From Psococerastis gibbosa (Eukaryota; Arthropoda; Insecta; Psocodea; Psocidae), in the NCBI GenBank assembly GCA_963971405.1, contig OZ020485.1, positions 12,772,001-12,836,000 of the forward strand: a stretch of 64,000 nucleotides of DNA, read 5' to 3'. Under the pieces are notes generated by a model. The model was not told the origin of the DNA. It saw only the letters and a program-made list of their open reading frames with translations, and did no database searches. Position numbers and translations under genes: made by a program. Shown in pieces: positions 1-11,411 of this stretch. How positions within the stretch are numbered: the stretch's first letter is position 1; every line of letters starts with the position of its first letter.

Positions 1-2004
1 TTTTTACAGATCGATAAAAATATCGAACGATGACTCTGAGAAAATGCACATACTATCTCGTGTAGATTCAACTAATTCCGTATCTCCACAAGGCACCATA
101 ACCGAACTCAAGATTAACCACTTATGTTATGGGCTTAAGTGCAGCCCTTACATTGCTCTACGATGCCTTAAACAGCTCTGTATCGAAAATGAATCTCAAT
201 TACCTCGCGCCTGTCAAGTAATATCTACAGACACCTATATCGACGATATATGGACTGGTGCGTCATCCATTGCTGAATGCACAAAACTACGTATCGAACT
301 CACAACCCTGCTTGCTAAAGGAAAATTCGCAATTCGCCCTCAGCAAATTTGCCTCTTCTCACCCAGAAGTACTCACTGGCCTACAAGATTGCAACTTAGC
401 CTCCAGCATCAGTCTATCAGAAACACCAGAATCCAGCATCCCTGTCCTTGGACTCTACTGGAAACCAAAGTCTGATGTTTTCTGCTTTCAGCTTACTACA
501 TTCTCCGGACCTGTAACCCGAAGAAACTGCACCAGCTATCTAGCCAGAACATATGACAGCCTCGGTCTAATTCATCCAGTCATATTTTGGATTAAAAGAT
601 TTAATCAGCTTCTGTGGTGTGGTGATTTCAGCCAGAAGGATTGGGATACTCCTGTACCTACATCCCTATCTGCCGAATGGATGAACTTCATCAATGAAAT
701 GCCTGCTATTTGCACCATTGCAATACCCCGCTTTATAGCCAACCCCACCGGAAAAAACTACTTAGCTCTGTTTTCCGATGCAAGTGATAAAGGGTACGCA
801 TACCTTATTTCAACTTTTGAACAAGGTACCAATACTAGCCATTTACTAATAGCCAAAAGTAAACTTGCTCCAGTTCATACAAAGCGAACCACTCCCCAGC
901 TGGAACTAGCAGCAATCCAACTAGCGGCTAAGCTAATCAAGTGGTTATTCACAGGAAATCTACCCTACAAGATTGATGGTACCTACTTATACTCAGATTC
1001 GACAATAGCCCTAGCATACCTTAACAAGCCTACATATAAGTTAAAGGTGTATGCAGGTAATCGAGTATCTAACATAATCAGCTTTACGAAAGATTACAAT
1101 GTAACATTCCTACACTGCAAGTCAGAAGACAATGCGGCCAACCCCGCCAGTCGTGGTCTGACACCCTCGCAACTCGTCAATAGCCGCCTTTGGTTTCGTG
1201 GACCTGCGTTCCTCGCTACCAATTTCCCCCCTGATCAACCGCCTATGATCAGTGTGTGCGATTCCCTGCTACCCGATGTCAAACCCGAATTCGTAACACT
1301 AACAAATACTAGGGAGGTCAAACAGACTGTATTTATCACATCTAAAAAACTCGATACGGAATGTGTGATTCTGGAACTTCTGAATAAAAGTTCGAACTTT
1401 AATCGCCTAATACGAACCACTGCATATTTTCTACGTTTCGTCGATCATTTGCGCAAACCAAAATTGCCGCGTCCGTCATCGCTCATTCTCAGTCACGACG
1501 AAGTAAATCAGTCATCCATTCTGCTTTGCAAATATTCGCAGTTATCTATAACCAAACCTCCGCTGCATTTATCGCCATTCTTAGACGGCAATGGCGTACT
1601 ACGTGTGGGGGGGCGTCTTCATAACTCCGACCTACCGTATTCTACAAAACACCCAATATTAATTAATCAACTCAAAATGTAACCTTGCAACCTTAATATG
1701 CCGACATTGCCACCTGCTATCTGGACATGGCGGACTATCACTCAGTTTATCACTAGCTCGCCAAACCTACTGGATAACTTCTGGCAGATCCTTAATGAGA
1801 TCAATTATACACAAATGTGTAACCTGCGCCAAATGGCACTCAAAACCTCTAGCTCCACAACAGGGAAACTTGCCAAGCTTCCGTACTCAGGCCTGCTTCC
1901 CATTCCGCAACATCGTAGGAGTCGACGCATTCGGACCCTACCATGTTAAACTCTCAGCAAGAAGAAATTCAGGAAATTCTCTCAGAATTGTAACAACAAT
2001 CTGA
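1..2004 (+). pseudogene. BEL/Pao retrotransposon pol remnant (RT, RNase H, integrase N-terminus)
   Basis: This is a broken pol polyprotein of a BEL/Pao LTR retrotransposon, entering from the left edge. The first frame (44-475) holds the end of reverse transcriptase with the catalytic box YIDDI near 237-251. The reading frame then shifts at about 320-340 into a 474-residue frame (258-1682). That frame carries the Pao-type RT/RNase H linker (HPEVL, YWKPKSD), the RNase H segment LFSDAS near 767-784, and SDSTIALAYL further on. A stop at 1680 ends it; a further frame (about 1700-2004) carries the integrase zinc-binding region with HGG, GRSLMRSI and CVTC, then VDAFGPY at the start of the core. No DDE core, LTR, gag or protease is visible. 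At least two frameshifts make it non-functional. The family call rests on motif order and residue patterns; clade within BEL/Pao is not resolved. Confidence 0.85.
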
Positions 2005-2764
2005 CTTTAACTAGCGGTCTCCCGGCAAAAGCGCATCCTATTCTTCGTCATCGGTTGAAATAAAATTGGAATCGATGCTGGTGGGGGTTTTTATCCCACT
2101 GCGCTAATTAATGTTAATCAAACATCACCCATTCGAAAGGTGAAACTTCTGCTGGGTTTGTGCTATGATATAGATCATGTTTAGAATCCCATTCGTAGAA
2201 ATCCATTAATTCGATGTCATTTTGAATTAAAAAAAAAATCGTCCACACAGAAACTACAGTTCAAGTGACTAAATCATCCAAAAAAATATATTTGTAAAAG
2301 TCAACTAACCTCATAGAGTCATATACAACAAACAAACAAAAAATAGTGTATGATTGTTGTCCATTCTAAGGGCAGCCTAGTGTCGCCTATGCAGCATTGA
2401 GCTAACCAAATACAGTAGCGTAACCAGACATCAGAAAACCTAATGGTGTTGGGGTTAAGGCTCTGACATAACTGTGACCTAAAAGTGACGGCTGCATCAT
2501 ATCATACTAAATATCAAGATATAATATAGAATATAGATCAATCAATATTTTCTGTGATTTTTTTAAATAAAAAAATACACTGGTTCCTTGGTGCTAAGCC
2601 AAACCCCTACGGAAGCAGCAGTTGAATCTTTTCAATACAATTATTGACGCACAATAGAATACATAGGCAACACATAACGCTAGGTAGCATATAATATCCA
2701 TACATCTTTACAATTCAATGAACAATTATACACATAAATAAAGCCTTTAATTAGCGAAGCTAGA
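2005..2764. other. AT-rich stretch without a recognisable gene
   Basis: No open frame of note and no protein motif on either strand. It may hold the decayed 3' end of the BEL/Pao element, but no LTR-like repeat was found in the window. Confidence 0.6.
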
Positions 2765-3128
2765 GTGTAGGAAAGTGGCAGCCCGACATTTAATACTTTT
2801 TATTTTTTATTTAATTAACTAAGCATGTTATTAAAGATTTGGCTCATCAAAGTTGTAGAAGACTACTTCATGCATCATATAATAAGGTATTTTTAGTTTT
2901 CAAAATTGTAGTTTTTTTTTTTATAAAATCGATAATACGTGAAAAGCTATTGTTTATAAAAAACTACAATTTCCAAAATTAAAAATATCTTATAATATGA
3001 TGCATGAAGTAGTCTTCTACAACTTTGATGAGCCAAATCTTTAATAACATAGTTACATAGCTTAGTTAATTAAATAAAAAATAAAAAGTATTAAATTTCG
3101 GGCTGCCAATTTCCCACGGGCTTTACAC
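2765..3128. mobile_element. Palindromic MITE/foldback element (364 bp)
   Basis: The two halves are near-complete reverse complements over about 150 bases. The left end starts GTGTAGGAAAGTGGCAGCCC and the right end is its imperfect complement ending GGGCTTTACAC. Shared internal blocks include the segment around 2835-2890 and its mirror at 2995-3045. The arms are separated by a short AT-rich centre near 2930-2950. No coding capacity. A diverged partial copy of one arm lies at about 3730-3800. Terminal duplication was not resolved, so the superfamily is unknown. Confidence 0.8.
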
Positions 3129-3354
3129 TTTTAAACTTAAACAGAGAGTCAGCAACAAACATGATAAAAAATAGTGTTTTTGATACAAAATATAAAAGTA
3201 AAATATCGTATAAGTACAATAGAAAAATATATTATAGAAATAAATGACAATAGCCTAGAACAATTTACAATGTGAGTCTGATCCGGTAGTCTCTTTAACA
3301 GGATATGACAATATCCCAAACTCCGTTGCTATCATAGACGTTTTATTTATTTAA

Positions 3355-3717
3355 GGAGTCGCCCATATTACATTTTCTGTTCAAACTTCAATTTCCCATG
3401 AAATATGGAACGCAGAACAATGAAAAAATGCTGAGTCGCAAGATGAATTTTTTCTCCTAATTTCGATATATGTATAGTATGTGGCCTTAACTAACCCCAC
3501 AGTTGATGAACTCCTTCAACTTGAACTGCTGAGTGACCGTTATATTTCACGTATCAAGTTCACTAACTACAGCCGATCGGTATTGATGATTGCAACATAC
3601 TATACATCAAAATTAGGAGAAAAAATTCTTCTTGCGACTCAGCAATTTTTCATTGTTCTACGTTCGATATTTCATGAGAAATTGAAGTTTGCACAGAAAT
3701 AGAATATCGGCGACTCC
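3355..3717. mobile_element. Second palindromic MITE/foldback element (363 bp)
   Basis: The left arm starts GGAGTCGCCCATATTAC and the right arm ends with the complement, GTAATATGGGCGACTCC-like (observed GAATATCGGCGACTCC). Inverted homology runs about 120 bases from each end (3355-3478 and 3598-3717), leaving a unique centre. The small open frame at 3481-3702 lies in the palindrome and is not a gene. The sequence differs from the element at 2765, so this is a separate family of the same architecture. Confidence 0.8.
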
Positions 3718-3729
3718 GGTTGGCCCTTA

Positions 3730-3800
3730 ACGAAGCAAGTTATTGAAGATTTAGCCCATTTAAGTTGTAGAAGACTTAATATCACGCATCATGTTATGGT
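3730..3800. repeat. Partial diverged copy of the 2765-3128 palindromic family
   Basis: About 65 bases match, with many substitutions, the block at 2830-2895 (AAGATTT, GTTGTAGAAGACT, CATCAT in the same order). Only one arm is present. Confidence 0.45.
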
Positions 3801-4434
3801 GTATGGCGAAACTTAACAACCTCTCCTTCAAAGTAGTTGGTCATAATTTGCAATTTACGTGCAAAAAGAGATTATGAGAAATTCCGCTCTTACTTAGCCT
3901 ATGACCATCTAAGATTTTTTGCTTATGCTTAATATTGCTTATAAATACTAGAAGCAAACACTGGATTACATCCAAAGAAATAGAATACAACTATACGAAT
4001 GGCGTATATAATAAGGGGTTTTAACATTTTTCATACAACAATAACATGCGTTAATCCCACGCCTGTCTTTTCGCTCACTAAAGGTCGATATCAGGCGACA
4101 TAATTACATTAAAATGACAGGGGCGTGACTACATTTTTATGTTTAACCCTTTCGGGTCCGGTGGGTTATGTAAGACCCCTAAAGGGCCTCATATGACCCC
4201 TTCACTGTTGAAGAACTCCTAAGGAGCTTATTCCACAATTTTTACACTGTTTTTAATGTTTTTTATGGCCCCAATTGATACAGCGCCCACCTAGACCGGT
4301 TCATTATACATTTTTTGAAATAATTTGGTTGGCGGAACTGGTCTACCGTCGTCAGCTGGCCCAGTGTTATTGTTTATTTTGGAGGCGGCCAAAGGATGTT
4401 ATATATACCTAGATGCGCAACTTGGAATAGCTAA
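3801..4434. other. Non-coding; possible piggyBac-type terminus near 4143
   Basis: No gene is visible. At about 4143 the sequence TTAACCCTTTCGGGTCC looks like a piggyBac end (target TTAA followed by CCC...), and the next 100 bases are an irregular palindrome. It could be the left end of the element whose transposase remains at 5.67-6.33 kb, but this was not proven because no matching right end was located nearby. Confidence 0.35.
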
Positions 4435-4573
4435 GGCGCGGTTTCCACCGACCTCTCATTACAGAATGCAAATGACATTGACGTGGTAGCAGATATCATT
4501 AATAAGTCTTGAATGTCTGCTACCACGTCAATGCCATTTGCATTCTGCAATGAGAGGTCGGTGGAAACCCGCC
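4435..4573. mobile_element. 139-bp hairpin MITE, PIF/Harbinger-like
   Basis: An almost perfect hairpin with arms of about 65 bases. It starts GGCGCGGTTTCCACCGACC and ends GGTCGGTGGAAACCCGCC, flanked by TAA on both sides (4432-4434 and 4574-4576). A 3-bp TWA duplication with GG-starting inverted ends is typical of PIF/Harbinger non-autonomous elements. Related copies are at 7882-8264 and 55200-55400. Confidence 0.8.
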
Positions 4574-5669
4574 TAAACATAAGCAATAATTTGTCAAATT
4601 CAGGATTCCTTCTACTGCGAGCAGCCATATGCATTGATTTCTTCTTTGCATGTTTACATAGCCTTTCCCCTTGTTCAAAATTTTTAAAAATAATTTATAA
4701 AGCATAAAGGATTATGTATTGTGTTGCAATAAATTGCAATAACCGTTTCAAAACTGGAACAGGGCGATGCTATCAATTGTAACTTACAAGTTACAAGGTG
4801 TTCGCGCCGAGTCAGTCTGCTGTTGTGACTCGAATGCAATAGGGCCTAAACCTTCACGATGTGCGTATAATACAGTCCACTATGATAAGCTTGTCGCTAA
4901 GGGCACAGATATTGCGACAGCAAAGGATTTGTTCAATGAGGTGCGCGGAAAAACGAATGTAAGATTATTCTTCATCGATGAGCAAGACCCCAAACAAGAA
5001 CAGAATCAAAACTTGCGAAGGGCATTATACTACCCTAACCAGCTCGGACACTTGAATTTTTATGTCACTTATTTTACAAAATATTTTTTTTCTTAAATTG
5101 CGACAGATTAATTATTGTTTGATTATAATACATTAAAATATGGTCCATTAGGTAGATTTTAAATAAAATATTTTTAAAATCTATGGAAGCATAACCTCAG
5201 GGATAATATTTGTTTCCACCCTTGCAAGGACTATGAAAATGATCCACTTCCTAGGACCTGGTTTTTTCGTAAAACATTAAACTTAATCACTAGTATCCCT
5301 TCTATTGCATCGTCCAAGGGCCCTTTCTTCCCCTTGCGCCACTGTCCGAATACTTCCTTCCGTAGGTTTAGCTACGATTTCTCTGTTTTTTTTTCTCGTG
5401 TTTTCAGGCAATATCTTGAACAGAGTTTTCTGCCAGGAGTAGCCGGCAGCTATTTTCCATGCGCCTTTCCCAAGTTACGGAAGCGTTATCACTCATTCGC
5501 GTAAATCCGAGGATAACGCGATTCCTCTCGCCACATCACAAAAACATTTTATTATTGAAAAAAATTCAACTATTATTGTTAAATTGAAATTGTTTTAAAC
5601 TTTTAGATGGTTTTTGACCCGGTAAGTTCACCTAGGTTACCTAGTTAGATAGGTTAGATTGAAATTTAA
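4574..5669. other. No identifiable gene; 109-codon frame of unknown meaning
   Basis: A 109-codon frame (4767-5096) encodes a hydrophilic peptide with no motif I recognise. The minus strand around 5400-5560 reads a short peptide (AAGYSWQKTLFKIL) that looks protein-like but is broken. Both may be decayed transposon coding sequence. The region is otherwise AT-rich. Confidence 0.4.
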
Positions 5670-6330
5670 ACAGTAAATTCCTACGAAAGCTCACAAATAT
5701 GGTGTAAAGGTTTCCAAGCTATGTATTGAGAAAGGGTACACTTGGAATTTATCCGTTTATACTGGGCAGTTAAAAAAGGACAAGTGGTGCGTCTCTGAGA
5801 ATATTGTCTTAGAACTCATTGAAGGGCTTCTATCTCAGGGAAGATGGCTTGGGATAATTACTTCACAAGTGTCCCGTTGGCTGACACCCTTCTGCAAGAA
5901 TAACTTACACCCACATCATGTGTACACTGACATAAATTCGGAAACATCTGCCGAGGCAAGACGTTAGTCGTAACTAAACATGTTACGACAAGCTATTGGC
6001 AAGCAGCAGCAAAGTGCCCCTCCATAATTAATATTCTTGCATTCAGTATTGACTCGTTCGTCTAACCATTCGCTATCTTTTAATTTACTTTACCTTTATA
6101 ATCTTCTACCTCACGGTTCGGGGCATCGGAACACCAGCTGGGCGCCCAGATCTTCTCCACGCCGACCCGGAACCCCAGGTAGGAGACTAAAATTAGTTGT
6201 CAGCACTAGACGCAGTGAATGCTGCGTTGATGAAGAATGAATTCAATGGGAAGGACTGAAGGAGTGACAGTATTGAAATGTAAAGACAAAAGGGACGTCC
6301 TTATGCTGTCGACCGTGCATAAAACAAACA
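5670..6330 (+). pseudogene. piggyBac-type transposase remnant (DDE_Tnp_1_7)
   Basis: Fragments of a piggyBac family transposase in several frames. The first reads KAHKYGVKVSKLCIEKGYTW, then NLSVYTGQ and ENIVLELIEGLL. After a frameshift near 5850 it reads DNYFTSVPLADTLLQ, the conserved block around the second catalytic Asp. About 260 bases of unrelated or heavily decayed sequence follow. A last piece near 6250-6330 reads EGVTVLKCKDKRDVLMLSTV, the block preceding the third catalytic Asp region. Stops and frameshifts show it is dead. The TTAA-CCC motif at 4143 may be its left terminus. Two other piggyBac fragments occur at 41.86-42.11 and 43.39-43.97 kb. Confidence 0.75.
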
Positions 6331-6409
6331 GCACTAATTTAAAAAGCGCTCATTCAGTAGCAACAGGCTGTTTACTAATTATAAAAATCTGACAAAGAAA
6401 AATCCTATT

Positions 6410-7138
6410 ATGAATCCTACTAGTTTCATAACCAAAGAGCTATCAGCAATGTCATTGCAAGAGCAAAAAGATAATATTGAACTTATTACAGGAGACGATT
6501 ACGTTAAAAACATAAAGTTGATGTCTGGAACCGAAGATGAATGCTCAGCTATGATGATCCATACATGGTTGAGACGACGAACTTGTCCCTTTCGCCCAGG
6601 TCAAAACAATCTTGAAAGCCCATTGACAAAAATTCTGAGCAAGCCTGAAGTCCCCTACGAGAAGAAAATCTACAAAGGTTTGGACAAGAATCTAATAGAA
6701 CTGATGGACGTGGACAACCCCAACACTTTGAAGCCCATTACTTGGTACTTACTAAAGAACCCAAATGACGGAAGTGATGAGCTGAGATATAAGGTGGCTT
6801 CGAAATTCCATGATATGAAACCATCTCCAGAGTCTATATATCCATCTGCCTCTGCCCCCGATTGGACCTGGCCCCAAGCCAAATTTAAGAAAGGCCCTGA
6901 TGAATGCTTTGAGCTTGGGCTAGAAATAGTCAACAACTTTGCCCCTGTCCTCGATGAACTAAAAAGAGATAGAGAGCAGCAAGAAAAAGCCAGAAAAAGA
7001 TTTTGGAGCCAGATTTCATCGCTTGGTTCTCCTCCAAGGGGAGATGGGCTATCTGTCAAACTCCAATTCAAAAGTCCTCAAGGGTTTGGCTGTCTCAAAG
7101 ATCCCCAAGATAATCAGTCTTTTAAGTCAGATCCATGA
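6410..7138 (+). CDS. Intact 242-residue ORF of unknown function
   Basis: The frame is open from an ATG at 6410 to a TGA at 7136 without interruption, unusual for this decayed region. The protein is hydrophilic, has no signal peptide or membrane segment, and is charged. The C-terminal third holds a short helical stretch (LKRDREQQEKARKRFW, about residues 181-196). A Trp/Pro-rich patch (SAPDWTWPQAKFKKGP) lies in the middle. I do not recognise a family. The position between piggyBac and P-element remnants suggests a processed host-gene copy, a capsid/nucleocapsid-like protein of an unknown element, or a fragment of an element-borne gene. No intron signals or poly(A) tail are evident. Confidence 0.4.
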   Translation: MNPTSFITKELSAMSLQEQKDNIELITGDDYVKNIKLMSGTEDECSAMMIHTWLRRRTCPFRPGQNNLESPLTKILSKPEVPYEKKIYKGLDKNLIELMDVDNPNTLKPITWYLLKNPNDGSDELRYKVASKFHDMKPSPESIYPSASAPDWTWPQAKFKKGPDECFELGLEIVNNFAPVLDELKRDREQQEKARKRFWSQISSLGSPPRGDGLSVKLQFKSPQGFGCLKDPQDNQSFKSDP

Positions 7139-7881
7139 GTCATTAATGACAGCATATTGGAGCTGGAGGAAGAGGGCCTTATAAAATTGGGACTGCGAGG
7201 GTAAAGGTCCTATTGGGATCATGTATCAGACCTTGTCTTGAGCCATTCATGTTTATCTATTTGTCAAGTATCTATTAATGTGTAAAACGGCCTTGCTTTT
7301 ACTTAAAAAGACGAAATGAGGGGGTGAAAAAGTAGTGCCCCAAGTTATTGCTGACTATAACGTAGGGAAAATGAGTATAGATATCACTTCTCCAACGCCG
7401 ACGAAGGCAGCTTTGAGAGAGAAAGTGAAGAGTCTGGAGGCGAAGTTGAAACGGCGTGACAGTAAAATTGAAAATATGTGTGCCTTAATTAAAGATCTTA
7501 AAGCTAAACAGCTGTGCTCTAACGATGTTGGTGAGTGGTTGGAAGAGCGTTATTCACAGTTTCCTTTGGATTTTTTCATGAAATCTGATGGAATCAAATG
7601 AATAATGAAGGCAAGGTTGAGGGCGGATTTTAATCTAATGCAACCAAAACTTTTGCTCTTACATTACAGTATTATTCACCTGAGGCATACAAATACCTTC
7701 GAACAACATTTTGTCTTCCGCATCCAAGACATATCTCCCAATGGATTTGTAATGTGGATGCTGAGCCGGGAATAATGTCATCTGTTATAAAATACTTCGA
7801 TAGAAATAAGAGTTCAAGGCCTTATTTGCAAAATGTAGGCCTTGTATTTGATTCGATGAGCATTCGAACTCAAACTACTAA

Positions 7882-8264
7882 GGCGCCCATTCCACCGACC
7901 GGCTAGGGCTATTTACAAAAACGGTGACGTGGTAGCAGACATTCAAGACTTAGGTGGCGTTTCCATCGACCTCGCATTGCAGAATGCAAATGACATTGAC
8001 GGAAATTAGAATTTTTCTTTTTGTAGAAATCTATTAAAATGTTTGTACTTAACATATCCCATGACGCCATTTTTTAATTTTAGTTTGTTTGTTTGTGAAT
8101 TTACTGTATGATCATTGATCAATTTTAACTATGGCATAGAGGAAAATAAACATTTCCGTCAATTCTGCAATGCGAGGTCGGTGGAAACCCCGCCTAAGTC
8201 TTGAATGTCTGCTACCACGTCACCGTTTTTGTAAATAGCCCTAGCCGGTTGGTGGAATGGGCGC
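7882..8264. mobile_element. Outer hairpin MITE inserted in the P element
   Basis: Inverted ends GGCGCCCATTCCACCGACC and GGTTGGTGGAATGGGCGC bracket arms of about 70 bases each (to 7952 and from 8195), flanked by TAA and TTA. It interrupts the P transposase between its MSIRTQTT and the GYADLGS blocks. Its centre is occupied by a second hairpin element. The arm core (GACGTGGTAGCAGA) is shared with the element at 4435. Confidence 0.8.
7953..8194. mobile_element. Inner hairpin MITE nested in the loop of the outer one
   Basis: It starts GGTGGCGTTTCCATCGACC and ends GGTCGGTGGAAACCCCGCC. It is flanked by TA on both sides; removing it with one TA restores the perfect palindrome GACTTAAGTC at the centre of the outer element. 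The arms are the same sequence that forms the outside of the 4435-4573 copy. The AT-rich middle carries no coding sequence. Confidence 0.75.
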
Positions 8265-9722
8265 TTAACGACAAAGGCAAAAACAGGATTAGCGGTTACG
8301 CCGATTTAGGAAGTATTGCGTCTTTGGAGCCTGAAAAGCCTGCTACGGAGGTATTAGTGTTGCTGGTAATCTCATTGTCGCAAGCTTTTAAGTGCCCTTT
8401 AGCGTACTATATAATTGATTAAATAACCGCTAATCTGCTCAGTACGATACTCATGACAGCGATGCACCAGCTTCATGGCGTCGGCATTAATGTTCGCTCC
8501 GTCACTTGTGATGGTGCTCATGCAAATGTAGCAGCGTTGCGGGTGTTAGGTTGCGACATTAAGAATGGAGAGCATACATTCTCAAAAAAAATTAGTGAGG
8601 TATTTGTTTTTATGGGCCCGTGCCATACGTTAAAACTGGCTCGCAACTCTTTCACTGAAAAAAAATTGTCGTCAGCCGCACGAGCTATTTCTTGGACCTT
8701 CATTGAAAGACTCGAGGAGTTGCAAGGGATTGAGGGTCTAAAGTTGGCAAATAAAATAACCGGCATGCACGTTAAATTTAGGAACAAAGTCATGGACGTA
8801 GCCCTAGCTGCTCAAATGATAGTGGTGTGGCCGATGCAATTGACTTTCTCCGCCACATCAAAGTTCTTGGGTTGTAGGACAGTGGGCCAACTACTACTTA
8901 TATAAAAGTAATAGACCGAGAATTCAACATATTGAATTGCCGAAATCCTTTTGGAAAGGGATTCAATCAGCCAATTAGGTCTGCCAATATTGGATTCCTT
9001 GAAGAGACGGTTTCGCACATTATTGATTATTTTAATGATCTATTATGCGATGACATTCCATTAAAGTTATATGAGAGAAAGATGTTTGCTGGGGGGTTTT
9101 GTAACATCATTGCGAAGTGCCATTGGTTTGGTTTTCTATATGCAAGAAAGTCCACTGCGATATTTTCTTACTTAAAAAATTTCGCAAGACCACATTGAAT
9201 TGCTGTTTGGTAAAATATGAAGACAAAGTGGGTGCAACAATAACCCCGATTGCTTATAATTTAAAGCTGTTCTAAAAAAGTTTTTATTGCACAACGCCAT
9301 AAGATCTTCTGAGAGAGGCAACTGCACAGATTTCGATGAAGAGAGCAGTAGCTACATCGTTGAATTTCTCAGTTGAAAACGGTCTCTTAATGAGTCTCCT
9401 GAGGAGGACACCTTTAGACGTTGAGGCTTTACAATTAGGCTATGAGGAGACTTTAAGTGAAATCCGCAATTGTATTATTTATTACATTGCCGGATATTTT
9501 GTGAGAAGTCTAAAAGTTTGCGTTTTGCAGAGTGGCCGGCGGTAATAACATGGGAGGCAAAACATATTTATGTTAACTGTCGAACCCAAGTACAGAAGGA
9601 ATACCACGGTAGCAGAAAACTTTTGAATATATACATTGACCATATGAAGTGGAACGACTAGCATTAAAAAACCTGTATGTAAGAAGTGTCAAGAAATGGC
9701 TTACAACACCTTCAAGACCAAG

Positions 9723-9801
9723 GTCTCCAGATTCAGATCCAGACGCGGATGATAATGACACGAGTAATGCCGAGGAAAATAGCAGTCCCAGTGTTAAAAT
9801 A
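9723..9801. repeat. Left copy of a 79-bp identical direct repeat
   Basis: This copy is identical base for base to 11412-11490. It lies in an AT-balanced transposon remnant (PDSDPDADDNDTSNAEEN in one frame) and is followed by an A-rich tract. Because the sequence outside the pair is contiguous transposon-like DNA and the inside is GC-rich foreign-looking DNA, the pair is best read as a target-site duplication. Confidence 0.8.
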
Positions 9802-11411
9802 TAAAAAAAAAAAAATAAGTAGACGGACAGGGTTCCCAATCTTCTTCTTGTTAAAGCGCCGCCTGGTAGCCGGGCACCCATCTTTACAAACGACGAACTT
9901 CGCTAGCAACGGGATTTTCTAATCAATCAACATTCATCTGGACCAGAGCATGGAGGACCCCTCCCGCCAGGACCCTCCCCCCGACGGAGAGGGTCCGGAG
10001 GCAACACCTCATGCGCCCCAACGCGGGGAAAGCGTTAACACCGCGGATGCTTTCCAAGCATTACGAGCAGCCTTTGCCCCCTCCTTCCCGAGGACGCCCA
10101 CATCAATCACATCGCGAGTAGTCAATCCCGGCCTCCTGGGCCCCAACAAGGTTGGGCCTAGTGCCGGTTTCCAAGGCACCGATGCCCCCATCGCTGCGTA
10201 CAATTCTATGTCCAACGCAGAACGACTGGCCATAGCCAGTTCCTTCACCCTCCCGAGGGAGGAACCCGCACCTCAAGAGGAAGACATCTTCGCTGCAGTT
10301 GTGCAACAAATGCACAGGATGGATGCTTCCCCGCCGTCAGTGGTGGGTACCACGTCCCTAGCCCAGCATGACGTCCCCGAACGTCAAGGCCCTAGAACAT
10401 GCGATGATCCATCAGCATACACGAGACAGGTGCCAAGGCCCATAACCCGTGCTTACACCCGTAGAAGGGCCGAAGCCTCTACCAGCAATGATGACTCATC
10501 GCCCCCGGGCGCGATCACCGTATCGAGTGATGGGGACTCTTCCCCCCCACAACCACCCCATAAGAGGGACAGGTCAAGGGGTCCCGATGACAACCGGCCC
10601 CCTACTCCAGTCGACCCTAGTGAGGCTGACACGATGCCTGTCCCTGAGGTTAAGCCACTCTGGGACGGACATGTCGCAGCCTTCGGAAGACAAGTAAAGA
10701 CGGACCTCACCAGGTGGACTAACACCAGTCCTTCAGAGCTGAGGGATATTGAAGACCCCCTCACAGCTCTTTTATTTCACGTTAAAGGAGTGAATCGGAC
10801 GAAACTAGGAACGTCCCATTTTGGCCCCGTCGCCAAGGCTCTGTCCGACGAGTTGACACGGTCTCTAGACGAAGGGGGTCCCGTACCCCCGCCGAAGGAT
10901 AAGCAGTACCGTCCCAAAACCCAAAAAACCGGAGAGGACGATGAACGGGCAGGTACTTCTAAGAGCAAGAAGTCCACTCCTGTGGATAAGAAACCCGATC
11001 CCCGCCTGAAACGCCAGAGTATGGTTAGGTACATAGTGGAGAAGGTTAACGCTATATTACATCCAAGCGAAAAATACCCCCTTTCCCGAACATTGGGGAT
11101 CTTACGTATGGGGGCGTCCAACCCGACCTTCGTTCGAGCCTTTGCGACCCAATTCCTCGCAAAATCAAGTTACGGCTCGTTAGGTCGGGAGAAGGGAGTG
11201 GGCCCACAAAAGGTGACCCTCCGGTTGTGGGCGGGCTCCGCGAAGTCCGTGCCCCGACTCCCCTTGAAAGACTCGCCACCCTCTGCCACCATCACAGTCC
11301 TCGATGACTTCATTGAAAATGGTGAGGATAGTTTATCTCCAGTAAACCCGGAAGATAAGGTGGCACACCCCGCCCAGGATTCCGACGACGAAGCACAGCG
11401 TACCGTAACCA
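9802..11411 (+). mobile_element. GC-rich insert with a 79-bp target duplication; possible non-retroviral viral element
   Basis: About 1.6 kb with base and codon use very unlike its neighbours (many CCC, GGG and CCG codons). It is bounded by two identical 79-bp direct repeats. It has no inverted ends, LTR or reverse transcriptase, and almost all of it is one long open frame plus a short leader. That is what a reverse-transcribed foreign mRNA integrated by LINE machinery would look like. An A-rich tract is next to each repeat, but I cannot tell an mRNA poly(A) from target sequence. The identity of the two repeats implies recent integration. Confidence 0.6.

Larger units (their letters stand above)
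7335..9545 (+). pseudogene. P-element / THAP9-like transposase pseudogene
   Basis: A P-superfamily transposase in pieces. 7335-7601 encodes the coiled-coil region after a THAP domain (EKVKSLEAKLKRRDSKIENM) and LPDFF-like residues. About 7670-7880 continues with PRHISQWICNVDAEPG and the RNase H-like start (VGLVFDSMSIRTQTT). The gene is then split by the hairpin element 7882-8264 and resumes with ISGYADLGS, a stop at 8420, then 8453-8905 with SVTCDGAHANVAALRVLGCD and GPCHTLKLARNSF (catalytic core and start of the GTP-binding insertion). 8932-9198 encodes FGKGFNQPIRSANIGFLEET and FGFLYARKSTAIFSYLK. 9336-9545 is the C-terminus with RNCIIYYIAGYFV. No intact THAP zinc finger is visible and several stops occur, so it is inactive. 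Confidence 0.85.

Noticed and set aside
3481-3702. 73-codon open frame
   Set aside because: Lies in the arm of a palindromic MITE; no protein character.
10009-11121. Several minus-strand frames opposite the 513-codon ORF
   Set aside because: Shadow frames caused by GC-rich codons; no motif.
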